Below, piece after piece: positions 1 through 8,006 of a stretch of DNA of 64,000 nucleotides (positions within the stretch are counted from its first letter, which is position 1; every line of letters starts with the position of its first letter). The translations under genes were made by a program, and so were the position numbers. Origin of the DNA: UBA5078 sp964538025 (GTDB taxonomy: Bacteria; Pseudomonadota; Gammaproteobacteria; Pseudomonadales; Pseudohongiellaceae); contig CAZICZ010000004.1 in the NCBI GenBank assembly GCA_964538025.1, positions 124,001 to 188,000 of the forward strand, read 5' to 3'. The notes beneath the pieces were generated by a model that had not been told where the DNA came from, did not search any database, and saw nothing but the letters and a program-made list of their open reading frames with translations.

Positions 1-1
1 G

Positions 2-76
2 ACGGGAATGTCGGAACTCGAGGAGGCTGTGCAACGACTTCAACTAGCAGTGAATTCAGGTAAGCTCCAACAATGA
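2..76 (+). CDS. C-terminal fragment of an upstream protein, possibly a class I/II aminotransferase
   Basis: An open frame enters from the left edge and ends at a TGA at 74-76. It reads TGMSELEEAVQRLQLAV plus a short tail. The acidic start followed by a helix of the EEAVxRLxLA kind resembles the last helix of many PLP-dependent class I/II aminotransferases. An aminotransferase gene lies beside sfsA in Pseudomonas, which is known context and not proof here. The stop overlaps the sfsA start in an ATGA junction, implying translational coupling. Only 24 residues are visible, so the family call is tentative. Confidence 0.45.
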   Translation, partial: TGMSELEEAVQRLQLAVNSGKLQQ

Positions 77-789
77 AATTCTCATCTCCATTAAGAGAAG
101 CCATCCTTATCTCGCGATACAAACGCTTTCTGGCGGACGTGCGACTTCCAGACGGGAGTACGATGACCTTGCATTGCCCGAATACCGGGTCAATGTTGCA
201 TTGTGCTGAACCTGGCAGTCGGGTGTGGTATAGCCATTCGAGCAATGCTGGGCGTCATTACCCATGTACATGGGAATTGGTAGAAGTGGATCATCGTTTC
301 AAAGTAGGCATCAATACCGCGAATGCAAATATCTTGGTCGCGGAGACGTTAAAACAGCGCCACATTGGCATATTTACGGATTACACGATTGTTCGGCGAG
401 AAGTGACTTACGGGCGCGAAAGCAGTCGTATTGATTTTTTGTTGGAAGGGTCGCCGCAGTCTCATGTTCCACCATGCTATCTAGAGGTAAAAAGCGTCAC
501 CCTCGGGCTAGAAAACGGAATAGGGGCCTTTCCGGATGCCGTAACGTTGCGGGGTCAAAAACATTTGCGAGAGCTGACGGAAATCAGGCATCGAGGAGCT
601 CGCGCTGTGCTGTTCTTCTGCGTACAGCATGAAGGCATTGATCGTGTGCGACCTGCCGATGAGATTGATCCATGTTATGGTCGACTGTTACGCGAGGCTG
701 TCGAGGCGGGCGTCGAAGTGATGGCAATGAGGACACGTTTTTCACCCACAGAAATGTCTCTGACAGACCCTATCCCAGTGCTGTTATAG
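73..789 (+). CDS. sfsA: SfsA family DNA/RNA nuclease
   Basis: The 238-residue product matches SfsA along its whole length, including the N-terminal MKFSSPLREA segment, the LHCPNTGSM motif, the IDFLLEG strand and the LEVKSVTL catalytic-type motif near residues 137-144. SfsA was named for a sugar-fermentation phenotype in E. coli; later work on the family describes a nucleic-acid-binding PD-(D/E)XK-type nuclease. Length is normal for the family. Its ATG sits inside the stop of the preceding frame (ATGA), so it is probably co-transcribed with it. The gene ends 11 bases before the convergent Rieske gene. No dksA follows, unlike the sfsA-dksA pairing of many gammaproteobacteria. Confidence 0.93.
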   Translation: MKFSSPLREAILISRYKRFLADVRLPDGSTMTLHCPNTGSMLHCAEPGSRVWYSHSSNAGRHYPCTWELVEVDHRFKVGINTANANILVAETLKQRHIGIFTDYTIVRREVTYGRESSRIDFLLEGSPQSHVPPCYLEVKSVTLGLENGIGAFPDAVTLRGQKHLRELTEIRHRGARAVLFFCVQHEGIDRVRPADEIDPCYGRLLREAVEAGVEVMAMRTRFSPTEMSLTDPIPVLL

Positions 790-800
790 GCTCACGCAAG

Positions 801-1145
801 TCACACGCGCCCCAGGCTTCTGATCTCCTGCTCTTCCACCATCATGAATCCGTTGCCAATGATAAAGGGGATGGCTTTCAGCCGTTTTCCCTTGCACGGC
901 CCGAGAATGCACTGGCCGTTTTCGATCAGAAACAGTGCACCATGCGTGGAACACTGGATGAGGGCGCCGTCCGGGTCCAGAAACTGATCTTCCTGCCATT
1001 CCAGTGGCGTGCCCAGATGAGGGCAGTAATTGTAATACAGGAACATTCGGTCATCTTTTTTGACGGCAAACAGATACTTGTTTTCCACCTCAAATCCCTT
1101 TGAGTTGCCCTCTTCCAGATCATTGACGTGGCACAGGGTGATCAT
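801..1145 (-). CDS. Rieske [2Fe-2S] ferredoxin-type protein
   Basis: This 114-residue soluble protein carries both halves of a Rieske cluster site: C41-P-H43 and C65-S-T-H68, giving a Cys2His2-ligated [2Fe-2S] centre. It lacks the extra disulfide cysteines of bc1-type Rieske proteins and has no signal peptide or membrane helix, so it looks like a cytoplasmic electron-transfer protein of the ferredoxin or small NirD-like class. Its start overlaps the stop of the PLP enzyme upstream by four bases (ATGA), so the two are almost certainly translated together. The redox partner is unknown; the neighbour makes a role in sulfur amino acid metabolism plausible, but that is inference. Confidence 0.85.
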   Translation of the reverse strand: MITLCHVNDLEEGNSKGFEVENKYLFAVKKDDRMFLYYNYCPHLGTPLEWQEDQFLDPDGALIQCSTHGALFLIENGQCILGPCKGKRLKAIPFIIGNGFMMVEEQEIRSLGRV

Positions 1146-2404
1146 GGCGTCCCAACCTCGACTGGGGCGAGTGCCTGTGCAAAGTCTGCAAGCAGATCTT
1201 CTTGGTCCTCAATCCCCACGGCAATCCGAATGAGCGAATCGGCGATACCCATGGAAGCACGGCGCTGTGGCCCCATTTCATAGAAGATCGTATGTGCTAC
1301 GGGAATTGCCAGCGTCCGGGTATCGCCCAGATTGCTTGAAGAGACGACATATTGCAGTCGGTTCAGAAAATCGAAGCAATCGAGATCATCGTGCAGTTCA
1401 ATACTCATCAAGGCGCCGTAGCGACAAAAAAGTGTTGTTGCAATCTCATGCTGGGGATGACTTTCTAGGCCCGGATAATGCACCTTTCTGACGCTCGGAT
1501 GTGCTTCACAAAATTGCGCAAGTGCGAGGGCGTTCTCGCACGCGCGGTGAACGCGCAGCGACATTGTTTCTGATCCCACGGCGAGCGTGTGAGCCGCTTC
1601 GGGCGACAGGGTTGCGCCAAAATCGCGCAGGCCTTTTTTCTTGATTTGCGTCATTCCCCAGCCACTGGCAGGTCCGTTTTTATAGGTGTCATAAAGATTG
1701 GGGAAATGAGTCCAGTCAAACAGGCCGGTATCTGTAATCGCACCTCCCAAGGCGTCGCCATGGCCACCGAAGTATTTTGAGAGTGAATTGATGATCAACG
1801 ACGCCCCTACCGCTTTGGGGGAGAACAGGCACGGTGTCGTGATGGTGTTGTCCACGACATAGAGCAGGCCTCTTTCGGCGCACAGGGCGCCGATGCGGGC
1901 GAGATCAGCCACCTGCGTCACCGGGTTTGCGATGGTTTCTACAAAAACCAGACGAGTTGCAGGAGTGATGGCACGCGCAACATTTGTCACGTCAGTCGCA
2001 TCGACAAAGCTGACATCAATGCCAAAATTGCCAAAGGTTGTGAACAGACTGTTGGTGTTTCCAAACAAAAACGCGCTGGAAACCACGTGGTCGCCCTTGC
2101 GCAGCAAGGCCAGGAAAAGAGATCCGATGGCGGCCATACCGGTTGCAAATGCCACTGTGGAAATGCCGTGTTCCATCTGAGTCACACGATTCTGCAGAGC
2201 CGTGACAGTCGGGTTTTGCTGCCGGCCGTAGTTGTACCCCGCCTTGCGGCCTTGAAAGACGGCGGCCAGATCACGGGCGTCGGCGTACTCATAGGCAATC
2301 GACGTGTGAATCGGCGTGTGCAAGGCACCATGCTCCGGCAAACTCGACCGGTCTGAGTGCAGGTTGGCGGTGTCAAAATGAGGCGCTGGTTGTTTGGGTT
2401 TCAT
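1142..2404 (-). CDS. Cystathionine gamma-synthase/sulfhydrylase family PLP enzyme
   Basis: The 420-residue product belongs to the Cys/Met metabolism PLP-dependent family (fold type I). Visible landmarks are the YxYGRQQNPT segment near residues 58-66, which contributes to phosphate binding across the dimer, the FATGMAAI loop near 86-93, the VVDNT aspartate near D185, and the Schiff-base lysine K210 in NSLSKYFGGHGDALGG. The family includes cystathionine gamma-synthase, O-succinyl- or O-acetylhomoserine sulfhydrylase, cystathionine lyases and methionine gamma-lyase, and sequence reading alone does not separate them. It is slightly longer than MetB (about 386). It is the first gene of a two-gene operon with the Rieske protein, an association not expected for a standard methionine-pathway enzyme. 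Confidence 0.88.
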   Translation of the reverse strand: MKPKQPAPHFDTANLHSDRSSLPEHGALHTPIHTSIAYEYADARDLAAVFQGRKAGYNYGRQQNPTVTALQNRVTQMEHGISTVAFATGMAAIGSLFLALLRKGDHVVSSAFLFGNTNSLFTTFGNFGIDVSFVDATDVTNVARAITPATRLVFVETIANPVTQVADLARIGALCAERGLLYVVDNTITTPCLFSPKAVGASLIINSLSKYFGGHGDALGGAITDTGLFDWTHFPNLYDTYKNGPASGWGMTQIKKKGLRDFGATLSPEAAHTLAVGSETMSLRVHRACENALALAQFCEAHPSVRKVHYPGLESHPQHEIATTLFCRYGALMSIELHDDLDCFDFLNRLQYVVSSSNLGDTRTLAIPVAHTIFYEMGPQRRASMGIADSLIRIAVGIEDQEDLLADFAQALAPVEVGTP

Positions 2405-2491
2405 ACTGCCGGAATCCTGGGTAAGGGGCGCGGAGAGAAGGCGGCGGTAGTATATAAGACTGGGGGAGGGCTGAACACCGCCACCATGGAC

Positions 2492-3817
2492 TTAGGGAAG
2501 GTGGTAGATGGGCAGGGCGCTGATTTCAGACTCAATGGCGCTTATGCGGCTGGCATACGCATCGCTGTTGCGGTCCGTGTATTGCGCCGAAAAATCGTCC
2601 TCCGTCAAACCGGCATTGTCCCGCGAGACAGGAGGCATGTAATCGGTTTCCAAGCCCGCTGCGGCGAGACGTGCCTGTAAATCGCGAGCCGCTTGCCCAC
2701 TGGAAGTGGCAGCCTTTCCCAGCGCCACGCCGGCAGAATTGGCCGTCAGGTCACTGAAACTGAAGCCTGTTCGATACCGGGCATCGTGGGCTTCCTTGCT
2801 GGTGGATAGCAGGCCAGCTACCCCCGCCCCTACACTGGCCGTCATCGCCGCGGAACTGGTGAAATGCTGCGCGAGATCCGGCCTTCGCTGGATCGTGACG
2901 GAAATACGCCGCGGCGTAATCAGCGCGGCAGCGCCGGGAGGCTCTATTAACTGGCTCAGATCGGATTCGTTGACGTAAAGAGAAAGCGCCTGCAGCAAAC
3001 TGCGATTCTCGGCGACTGGATCTGATCCCGCCACGACGCGTTCCCGGGCAAAGTCGAACAAGGGAAACATCAGCAGATTGAGTGAAATGCTGCGGGTGTC
3101 CTCGGGCAGGGCATTGACGATGTCCACCAGCCGACCGAAATACGCCATGATCCGGGCCTTGTCATCCTGACTCATCAAGAGCTGCTCGGCCTGTGTCTGG
3201 ACACGCGCCAGCAATTGCGGGTTCCAGTCGAGAGTGATTTGAACCTGATCCTCGGCGAACGCGACCGTCTTCAAGCTGTCCCGCAACGCTGACAGCTCCC
3301 GGTAGTTCACATAGGCACGCGAGAGATCACTTTCCAGCTGTCCAAGGAGATGGTGAACAAGTGCATCCGGCACCGGGAGATGACCGATCTTCACGGCATA
3401 CAGATCGAGCCCTTGGCGGGCCTCCCTCACGCCGGCATGCAGGTTGAGATACAGAGGCAACAAATAGGAGGCCACCGGCAAACTCACATCCACCTCTGCG
3501 CGATCTTGCAGAAGGCTCACATTCGCTGATACGCCATGGAGGTCGGGCACGTTCTGAATCAGGAAAGCCGCCAGCAGATTCAATTCCTCAGCATCCAGAT
3601 GGAGCGTCAGTTCACCCGGCTCGTTGATCGTGGCCGGCGCGTTGTCCACGATCAGCTGCTCAATCGTATTGATCGCCAGGGGGTCCAGCACGGGAGGAGA
3701 GATGACCGTCGCCTTTGTCTGAATCATCAACACCAGACAGGCAAAAGACGCCAGCAACACCCCTCCCAAGAGGCGCCAGAGGTAACGAAGGGGGCTGTGC
3801 TTAGTGACCATGGGCAT
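2492..3817 (-). CDS. Membrane-anchored protein of unknown function
   Basis: I do not recognise a family. The 441-residue product begins with a short basic cytoplasmic end, a single hydrophobic segment at about residues 12-33 (LWRLLGGVLLASFACLVLM), and then a large region predicted to lie in the periplasm. That region contains alternating hydrophobic strands (LTLHLDAEELNLL, AEVDVSLPV), then helical stretches, and ends in a low-complexity Ala/Ser-rich part. The topology looks like a signal-anchored periplasmic protein. A second ATG two codons downstream (3811) is an equally possible start. The gene is monocistronic in appearance, 87 bases upstream of the PLP-enzyme gene on the same strand, and is divergent from the lipoprotein gene at 4011. 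Confidence 0.7.
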   Translation of the reverse strand: MPMVTKHSPLRYLWRLLGGVLLASFACLVLMIQTKATVISPPVLDPLAINTIEQLIVDNAPATINEPGELTLHLDAEELNLLAAFLIQNVPDLHGVSANVSLLQDRAEVDVSLPVASYLLPLYLNLHAGVREARQGLDLYAVKIGHLPVPDALVHHLLGQLESDLSRAYVNYRELSALRDSLKTVAFAEDQVQITLDWNPQLLARVQTQAEQLLMSQDDKARIMAYFGRLVDIVNALPEDTRSISLNLLMFPLFDFARERVVAGSDPVAENRSLLQALSLYVNESDLSQLIEPPGAAALITPRRISVTIQRRPDLAQHFTSSAAMTASVGAGVAGLLSTSKEAHDARYRTGFSFSDLTANSAGVALGKAATSSGQAARDLQARLAAAGLETDYMPPVSRDNAGLTEDDFSAQYTDRNSDAYASRISAIESEISALPIYHLP

Positions 3818-3923
3818 GAGAGTTCAGCGAGGAAGCTGACAAATGGCTGATTTACCTATATAAAGTGCACATTCTGCTTGCGTGATGGATTCCACATCGC
3901 GGAAGAAAGCCAGCGTGCACCGC

Positions 3924-3953
3924 TTGACCCTACTATCAGTGACTGATTATGGT
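3924..3953 (+). promoter_or_regulatory. Candidate sigma-70 promoter for the 4011 lipoprotein gene
   Basis: TTGACC (3924-3929) and TATGGT (3948-3953) are separated by 18 bases, 57 bases before the ATG at 4011. It lies in the 193-base gap between divergent genes. The -35 is strong and the -10 moderate. No other element stands out in this gap. Confidence 0.4.
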
Positions 3954-4010
3954 GACGTCAAGCGTTGACCCAGAGATCGCCAGCGTCGACAGGCCTACAG
4001 GGATCCCATA

Positions 4011-4625
4011 ATGAATGACTCACATGACATGCTCCGTAATGCCGTCTCCTCTGCGGGACGTTTGCTGACAATTGCTCTCATGGTCGTGCTGACCGCCTGC
4101 GCAGGTTCCTCCCAGCAAGCAGAAATCGACCAGGCTGAGACGATCGCGATGCAGCGAGAGCAGGAACAACTCGCTGCTGCTCGCGCAGCGGAAGAGCGTG
4201 CCCGAGTCGCTCGTCAGGAAGCCGAACGTGAACGTGAGCGACAGGCCGAGCTCGCACGGCAGGAACGTGAAGAAGCCGAACGACAGGCGCAGCGCGAGGA
4301 AGCCGCCCGTCTCGCTGCCGCAGAGCAGGAGCGACGGGCTGCCATCGCCCGTGATGAGGCACAGCGTGCCAGAATCGCGCAGCTGGAGTCGCAGATCGAA
4401 CAGTTACGAGCCAGCAATGCGCAGTCAGCTGTAGTGAATCAGAAATACGAGGAAGCCATTGCAGCGGCACAGGCCCTGCTCGACGCCCTGAGCCTTGAAC
4501 AACAGAAATACGCCAACACCAATGCCGCAGGCGAGCCGACAGTCGCGCTCGACAAAGCGCGGTTGGCTGATCTTGAGGCCCAAAAGGACCGACTCAAGGC
4601 AGAAGCGCAGGCGCTTGCTCAGTAA
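4011..4625 (+). CDS. Coiled-coil lipoprotein
   Basis: The 204-residue product has a type II signal peptide with hydrophobic core LLTIALMVVL and lipobox LTAC, so C30 would be lipidated. Mature residues from about 40 to 135 are an almost uninterrupted run of Glu, Arg, Ala and Gln with heptad spacing, a long charged coiled coil. A shorter helix pair follows (about 140-204). The first mature residues A-G do not include the Asp at +2 that marks inner-membrane retention, so outer-membrane sorting is expected. The function is unknown; rod-like lipoproteins of this kind often act as tethers or regulators of envelope enzymes. Its stop overlaps the next start by one base (TAATG). Confidence 0.75.
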   Translation: MNDSHDMLRNAVSSAGRLLTIALMVVLTACAGSSQQAEIDQAETIAMQREQEQLAAARAAEERARVARQEAERERERQAELARQEREEAERQAQREEAARLAAAEQERRAAIARDEAQRARIAQLESQIEQLRASNAQSAVVNQKYEEAIAAAQALLDALSLEQQKYANTNAAGEPTVALDKARLADLEAQKDRLKAEAQALAQ

Positions 4626-4819
4626 TGAGTGGCGAGATCATCGATATCGACGAGGCACGGGAAGCCCGGCGCTTCAAAGCGAAAGAAGATCAACTGAAAA
4701 AAATTCGTGACGCCTTTCGAGCGGCGCGATTAAGTGCAAAGCCCGCAAAAAAGACCACGACCAAAGGGGAGGGTGGCGGCAAAAAAAGCAAGAAAAAGCG
4801 TCCGCCTTCCAAACCCTGA
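4625..4819 (+). CDS. Small lysine-rich protein coupled to the lipoprotein
   Basis: This 64-residue reading frame starts on the last base of the lipoprotein stop (TAATG), which is strong evidence for translation. The first half is amphipathic and charged (SGEIIDIDEAREARRFKAKE), and the second half is an extremely basic Lys/Gly/Pro tail ending in KKSKKKRPPSKP. There is no signal peptide, so it should remain in the cytoplasm, where the tail could bind nucleic acid or acidic surfaces. The N-terminal part resembles short proteins that begin with an I(I/V)(D/N)xxxAR motif. I do not recognise a named family and assign no function. Confidence 0.6.
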   Translation: MSGEIIDIDEAREARRFKAKEDQLKKIRDAFRAARLSAKPAKKTTTKGEGGGKKSKKKRPPSKP

Positions 4820-4952
4820 AAATGACGGCATCCGCCCTCGCATTCTTCTCCACAATCCTGCTGTACTCCTGAAAATCCGCACAGGGATTCTGCGTGAAAT
4901 TTTCTGCATTTATGCGTGCAATTCGGCCGTGAAACCGCCGTATTTCGCGGCT

Positions 4953-4980
4953 TTGTTTGTCCTGATCGATATGCTACAGT
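4953..4980 (+). promoter_or_regulatory. Candidate sigma-70 promoter for hppA
   Basis: TTGTTT (4953-4958) and TACAGT (4975-4980) lie 16 bases apart in the 204-base gap upstream of hppA. The implied transcript begins near 4987 and has a short leader with an AGGGG ribosome-binding site at 5009-5013. Confidence 0.45.
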
Positions 4981-5023
4981 GCGCCCCGGTCCGTACAAAA
5001 ACAACATGAGGGGATACCGCAAG

Positions 5024-7174
5024 ATGCCAGGCATGACAATCAGTATTTCGATTTTGCTTTCGCTTTTTGGTTTGGGTGTGGCGTATTTTTATATGCGCCG
5101 GGTAATGAGTGTGCCGTTGAGCTTAGGTCTTGAGGGCGAGCAAAAGTCCAGACTTATCTTTATTCACGGTGCAATTGCCCAGGGTGCCATGGCATTTCTG
5201 AAGCAAGAGTACAAGTTTCTCGCCATTTTCATGATCGTCTTCGCCGCGGTGATCGCAGTGCTGATTGACGATAATCACACACCTGATACCCGCGAAGGTC
5301 TCTACACCGCCGTCGCATTCCTATTCGGGGGCCTGATTTCAATTGCCTCCGGCTACATCGGCATGATGATTGCCACGCAGGGCAACGCGCGTACCACGGT
5401 TTCTGCCCGCAATGACATCAGCGATGCCTTCAAGGTGGCACTGAACTCCGGCGCGGTGATGGGCTTTGCGCTGGTCAGTCTCGCCGTGCTGGGCCTGGTG
5501 GTCGTGTATCTCGTGATGAAAGCCTGGGTCCCCGACGATCTGCCTAACTACGTGTTAATGGAAATTATCGCCGGATTCGGTCTCGGCGGTTCCACCATCG
5601 CGCTGTTCGCCCGTGTCGGCGGCGGTATCTTTACCAAGGCAGCCGACGTGGGTGCTGACCTCGTGGGCAAGGTAGAAAAAGGCATTCCTGAAGACGATCC
5701 CCGCAACCCCGCAGTTATTGCAGACAACGTGGGTGACAACGTGGGTGACGTGGCAGGCATGGGGGCAGACCTCTTTGGATCCTGCGCCGAAAGCACCTGC
5801 GCTGCGATGGTGATCAGTGCCGTCGTTTTCGCGGGCAACATCGATGCCCTTCTGTACCCGATTCTGATCAGTGCGGTGGGAATTCCAATCAGCCTGTTGA
5901 CGATGATGTTTGTGTCAGTGAAGAAAGAGGAAGATGTGTCCCCTGCACTGATGAAACTGCTGATCATCTCCAGTGCGCTGATGGCGATTGCCATGTTCTT
6001 CATTACCCGCATGGTGATTCCGGAGCAGTTTGTTCTGCGTGAGGAAACCTACTCAGCGATGGGCATTTACTGGTGCTTCTTCTCCGGTCTGATAGCCGGA
6101 CTCGCCGTGGGTCTGCTCACGGGTTACTACACCTCCGGAAGCTTCAAGCCGGTGCAGGAAGTAGCCAAGTCCTGCGAAACGGGTGCTGCCACGAATATCA
6201 TTTACGGGCTGGCACTGGGCTACAAGAGCACTGTGCTGCCTTACATCGCGATCGCGATTGCTATTTTTGTGTCCTGGGAATTGGGCGGCATGTACGGTGT
6301 GGCCATCGGCTCACTCGGGATGCTGGGAACACTGGCGATTGCGCTGACAATCGATGCTTACGGCCCTGTGGCGGACAATGCCGGAGGGGTTGCCGAAATG
6401 GCGGGCCTGGATAAAGAAGTGCGCCGTCGTACCGACATTCTGGATGCAGCGGGCAATACCACTGCCGCGATCGGAAAAGGCTTTGCGATTGGTGCAGCAA
6501 TTCTGACCTCGCTCGCCTTGTTCGCCGCTTTCCTGACCAGTGCAGATGGCCTGATGAAGGAACAGCGTGGCGAAGACTACGATCTTCTGGGCTCCATCAA
6601 CCTGCTGGATCCTATCGTGTTCGTGAGCCTGTTCATGGGCGCAGTACTGCCTTTCCTGTTCACCGCAATGACCATGAAGTCCGTGGGCAAAGCCGCGTTC
6701 GACATGATTGAGGAAGTGCGTCGTCAGTTCAATTCCATTCCAGGATTGATGGAAGGCAAAGCGGAGCCCGATTACGCCCAGTGTGTGGCGATTTCCACAA
6801 AAGCCGCACTGCGTGAAATGATCGCTCCCGGCATCTTGATTATGGGAACGCCCCTCGTGGTGGGCTTCCTGTTCGGCGTGCCAGCGGTCGCGGGCATTCT
6901 GGCAGGGTCTCTGGTTGCCGGTGGTGTGTTGGCGATCTCTTCCTCCAACAGCGGTGGCGCATGGGATAACGCCAAGAAATTCATTGAAGCCGGTCACTAC
7001 GGCGGCAAAGGGTCCGAAGTCCACAAGGCGGCAGTCGTGGGCGATACGGTGGGCGATCCTCTCAAGGATACCTCCGGTCCTTCCCTGAATATTCTGATCA
7101 AGCTTTCCGCCATTCTGTCGCTCGTCTTTGCACCGTTCTTCGTGCAATACGGTGGCGTGTTGATTGGGGGATAA
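5024..7174 (+). CDS. hppA: Membrane-bound ion-translocating pyrophosphatase, potassium-dependent type
   Basis: The enzyme hydrolyses cytoplasmic pyrophosphate and uses the energy to pump H+ or Na+ across the inner membrane. The 716-residue product has many membrane helices and the family signatures: the PPi/Mg site around ADVGADLVGKVE (207-218), the DNVGDNVGDVAGMGADLFGS block (234-253) and a second acidic site near VADNAGGVAEMA (449-460). The subfamily determinant reads GNTTAAIGKG (477-486), with Ala at 481 and Gly at 484. Potassium-independent enzymes carry Lys at the first of these, so this is the K+-dependent type. Whether it pumps H+, Na+ or both is not resolved by reading. The start at 5024 is chosen because AGGGG lies 10 bases upstream; longer frames begin before the predicted promoter. 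Confidence 0.95.
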   Translation: MPGMTISISILLSLFGLGVAYFYMRRVMSVPLSLGLEGEQKSRLIFIHGAIAQGAMAFLKQEYKFLAIFMIVFAAVIAVLIDDNHTPDTREGLYTAVAFLFGGLISIASGYIGMMIATQGNARTTVSARNDISDAFKVALNSGAVMGFALVSLAVLGLVVVYLVMKAWVPDDLPNYVLMEIIAGFGLGGSTIALFARVGGGIFTKAADVGADLVGKVEKGIPEDDPRNPAVIADNVGDNVGDVAGMGADLFGSCAESTCAAMVISAVVFAGNIDALLYPILISAVGIPISLLTMMFVSVKKEEDVSPALMKLLIISSALMAIAMFFITRMVIPEQFVLREETYSAMGIYWCFFSGLIAGLAVGLLTGYYTSGSFKPVQEVAKSCETGAATNIIYGLALGYKSTVLPYIAIAIAIFVSWELGGMYGVAIGSLGMLGTLAIALTIDAYGPVADNAGGVAEMAGLDKEVRRRTDILDAAGNTTAAIGKGFAIGAAILTSLALFAAFLTSADGLMKEQRGEDYDLLGSINLLDPIVFVSLFMGAVLPFLFTAMTMKSVGKAAFDMIEEVRRQFNSIPGLMEGKAEPDYAQCVAISTKAALREMIAPGILIMGTPLVVGFLFGVPAVAGILAGSLVAGGVLAISSSNSGGAWDNAKKFIEAGHYGGKGSEVHKAAVVGDTVGDPLKDTSGPSLNILIKLSAILSLVFAPFFVQYGGVLIGG

Positions 7175-7194
7175 GACCCTTCTCGCCCCCAAAT

Positions 7195-7225
7195 AAAAAG
7201 GGCTGCCTCGGCAGCCCTTTTTTTT
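7195..7225. terminator. Bidirectional Rho-independent terminator
   Basis: A perfect 8-base stem GGGCTGCC (7200-7207) and GGCAGCCC (7210-7217) with a 2-base centre is flanked by AAAAA on the left and eight T on the right. It sits between the convergent hppA and the secreted-protein gene, and can terminate both. Confidence 0.92.
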
Positions 7226-7231
7226 GGTCTT

Positions 7232-7783
7232 CTAATTGGGGCGCCGACGTTCGAAGTGGTACATCACCCATTCGGTGTAATCGTTCTCTTCGCCGGTTTC
7301 CGAATCAACCCACTTCACTTGCACGTTGCGGACGCACTGGTAAATCCGGAAGGAATCGGTGTCTTCGATGATCAGTCCCCGCACCGAAGGGTTCAGGGTG
7401 TAATTGGAAATTTCCACCAGTTTCCAGTCTTCCTGCATGGTTCTGGTGATGCACTCATTGCCGAACAACAAATCGACGTAGGGCATTTCCATTTCCGCCC
7501 ACTTCCCGGAGGGAATATCGAGATTGAGTGTCAGGCGTCGCTGATTCTGTGGATTCTGTTCGTCCGAAAACAGAACCGAACGTAACGACACGGTATGCTC
7601 GCTCTGATTCTGCGTCACCAGACGCAGGCCGGCATTGCTATTAGTTCCCCACGCCGTGGAATAGATGGCGTATTTGATGGGGTAATCGCTCTCTCCCAGA
7701 GCGGTTTGCGTGGTATTGAACTCCTGGGCATAACCGCAGGAGGTCGCGCAAAGCATCAGGAGGGCGAAGCGTGCCTTGGACAT
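7232..7783 (-). CDS. Secreted protein of unknown function
   Basis: I do not recognise a family. From the ATG at 7783 the product is 183 residues and begins with a clear signal peptide (MSKARFALLMLCATSCGYAQ, probable cleavage after YAQ). The rest is rich in short beta-type strands and contains two further cysteines (in FGNECITR and IYQCVRN) that could pair in the periplasm. An upstream ATG in the same frame (7873) is rejected because it would put a polar extension before the signal peptide. GAGG about 12 bases upstream of 7783 may serve as ribosome-binding site. It converges on hppA across the shared terminator. Confidence 0.7.
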   Translation of the reverse strand: MSKARFALLMLCATSCGYAQEFNTTQTALGESDYPIKYAIYSTAWGTNSNAGLRLVTQNQSEHTVSLRSVLFSDEQNPQNQRRLTLNLDIPSGKWAEMEMPYVDLLFGNECITRTMQEDWKLVEISNYTLNPSVRGLIIEDTDSFRIYQCVRNVQVKWVDSETGEENDYTEWVMYHFERRRPN

Positions 7784-7847
7784 GGTGATCTCGATCCTCA
7801 GCCGGAGGTATGTCGGCGAAACTCTCAGAAAACCCCCGCAGGTTAGC

Positions 7848-8006
7848 TCAATCCCTTTTCTTTTTCCATGCATCCCTTGCTTGGATCAGCCGGCGCGTGC
7901 GACGAATTTCTGAAGGCTTGATTGCTTGTTCCGCGTCTGCGCTTCGTTGGATAATGCTAGAAATTACGCGGGGTTCTGCCTTGTGGCTCAGTGGATAAAC
8001 ATTCAT
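7848..8006 (-). CDS. Candidate small basic protein divergent from mrp
   Basis: A 52-codon frame starts at the CATG palindrome shared with the mrp start and ends at 7848. The translation ends in a basic helix (SEIRRTRRLIQARDAWKKKRD), which looks more protein-like than a random frame, and its codons are unremarkable. Against it, the ribosome-binding site is weak, and it would have to be transcribed through the mrp start. If it is not a gene, this 221-base gap holds only the mrp promoter. Confidence 0.25.
   Translation of the reverse strand: MNVYPLSHKAEPRVISSIIQRSADAEQAIKPSEIRRTRRLIQARDAWKKKRD
7926..7955 (+). promoter_or_regulatory. Candidate sigma-70 promoter for mrp
   Basis: TTGTTC (7926-7931) and GATAAT (7950-7955) are 18 bases apart, about 50 bases upstream of the mrp ATG. 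Both hexamers are moderate matches. Confidence 0.38.

Noticed and set aside
6311..7192. 293-codon minus-strand frame over hppA
   Set aside because: A mirror of the pyrophosphatase gene that also crosses toward the terminator; no protein features.
7978..8004. GGCTCAGTGGATAA resembling a tRNA D-arm
   Set aside because: No acceptor stem, anticodon arm or T-arm can be formed around it.
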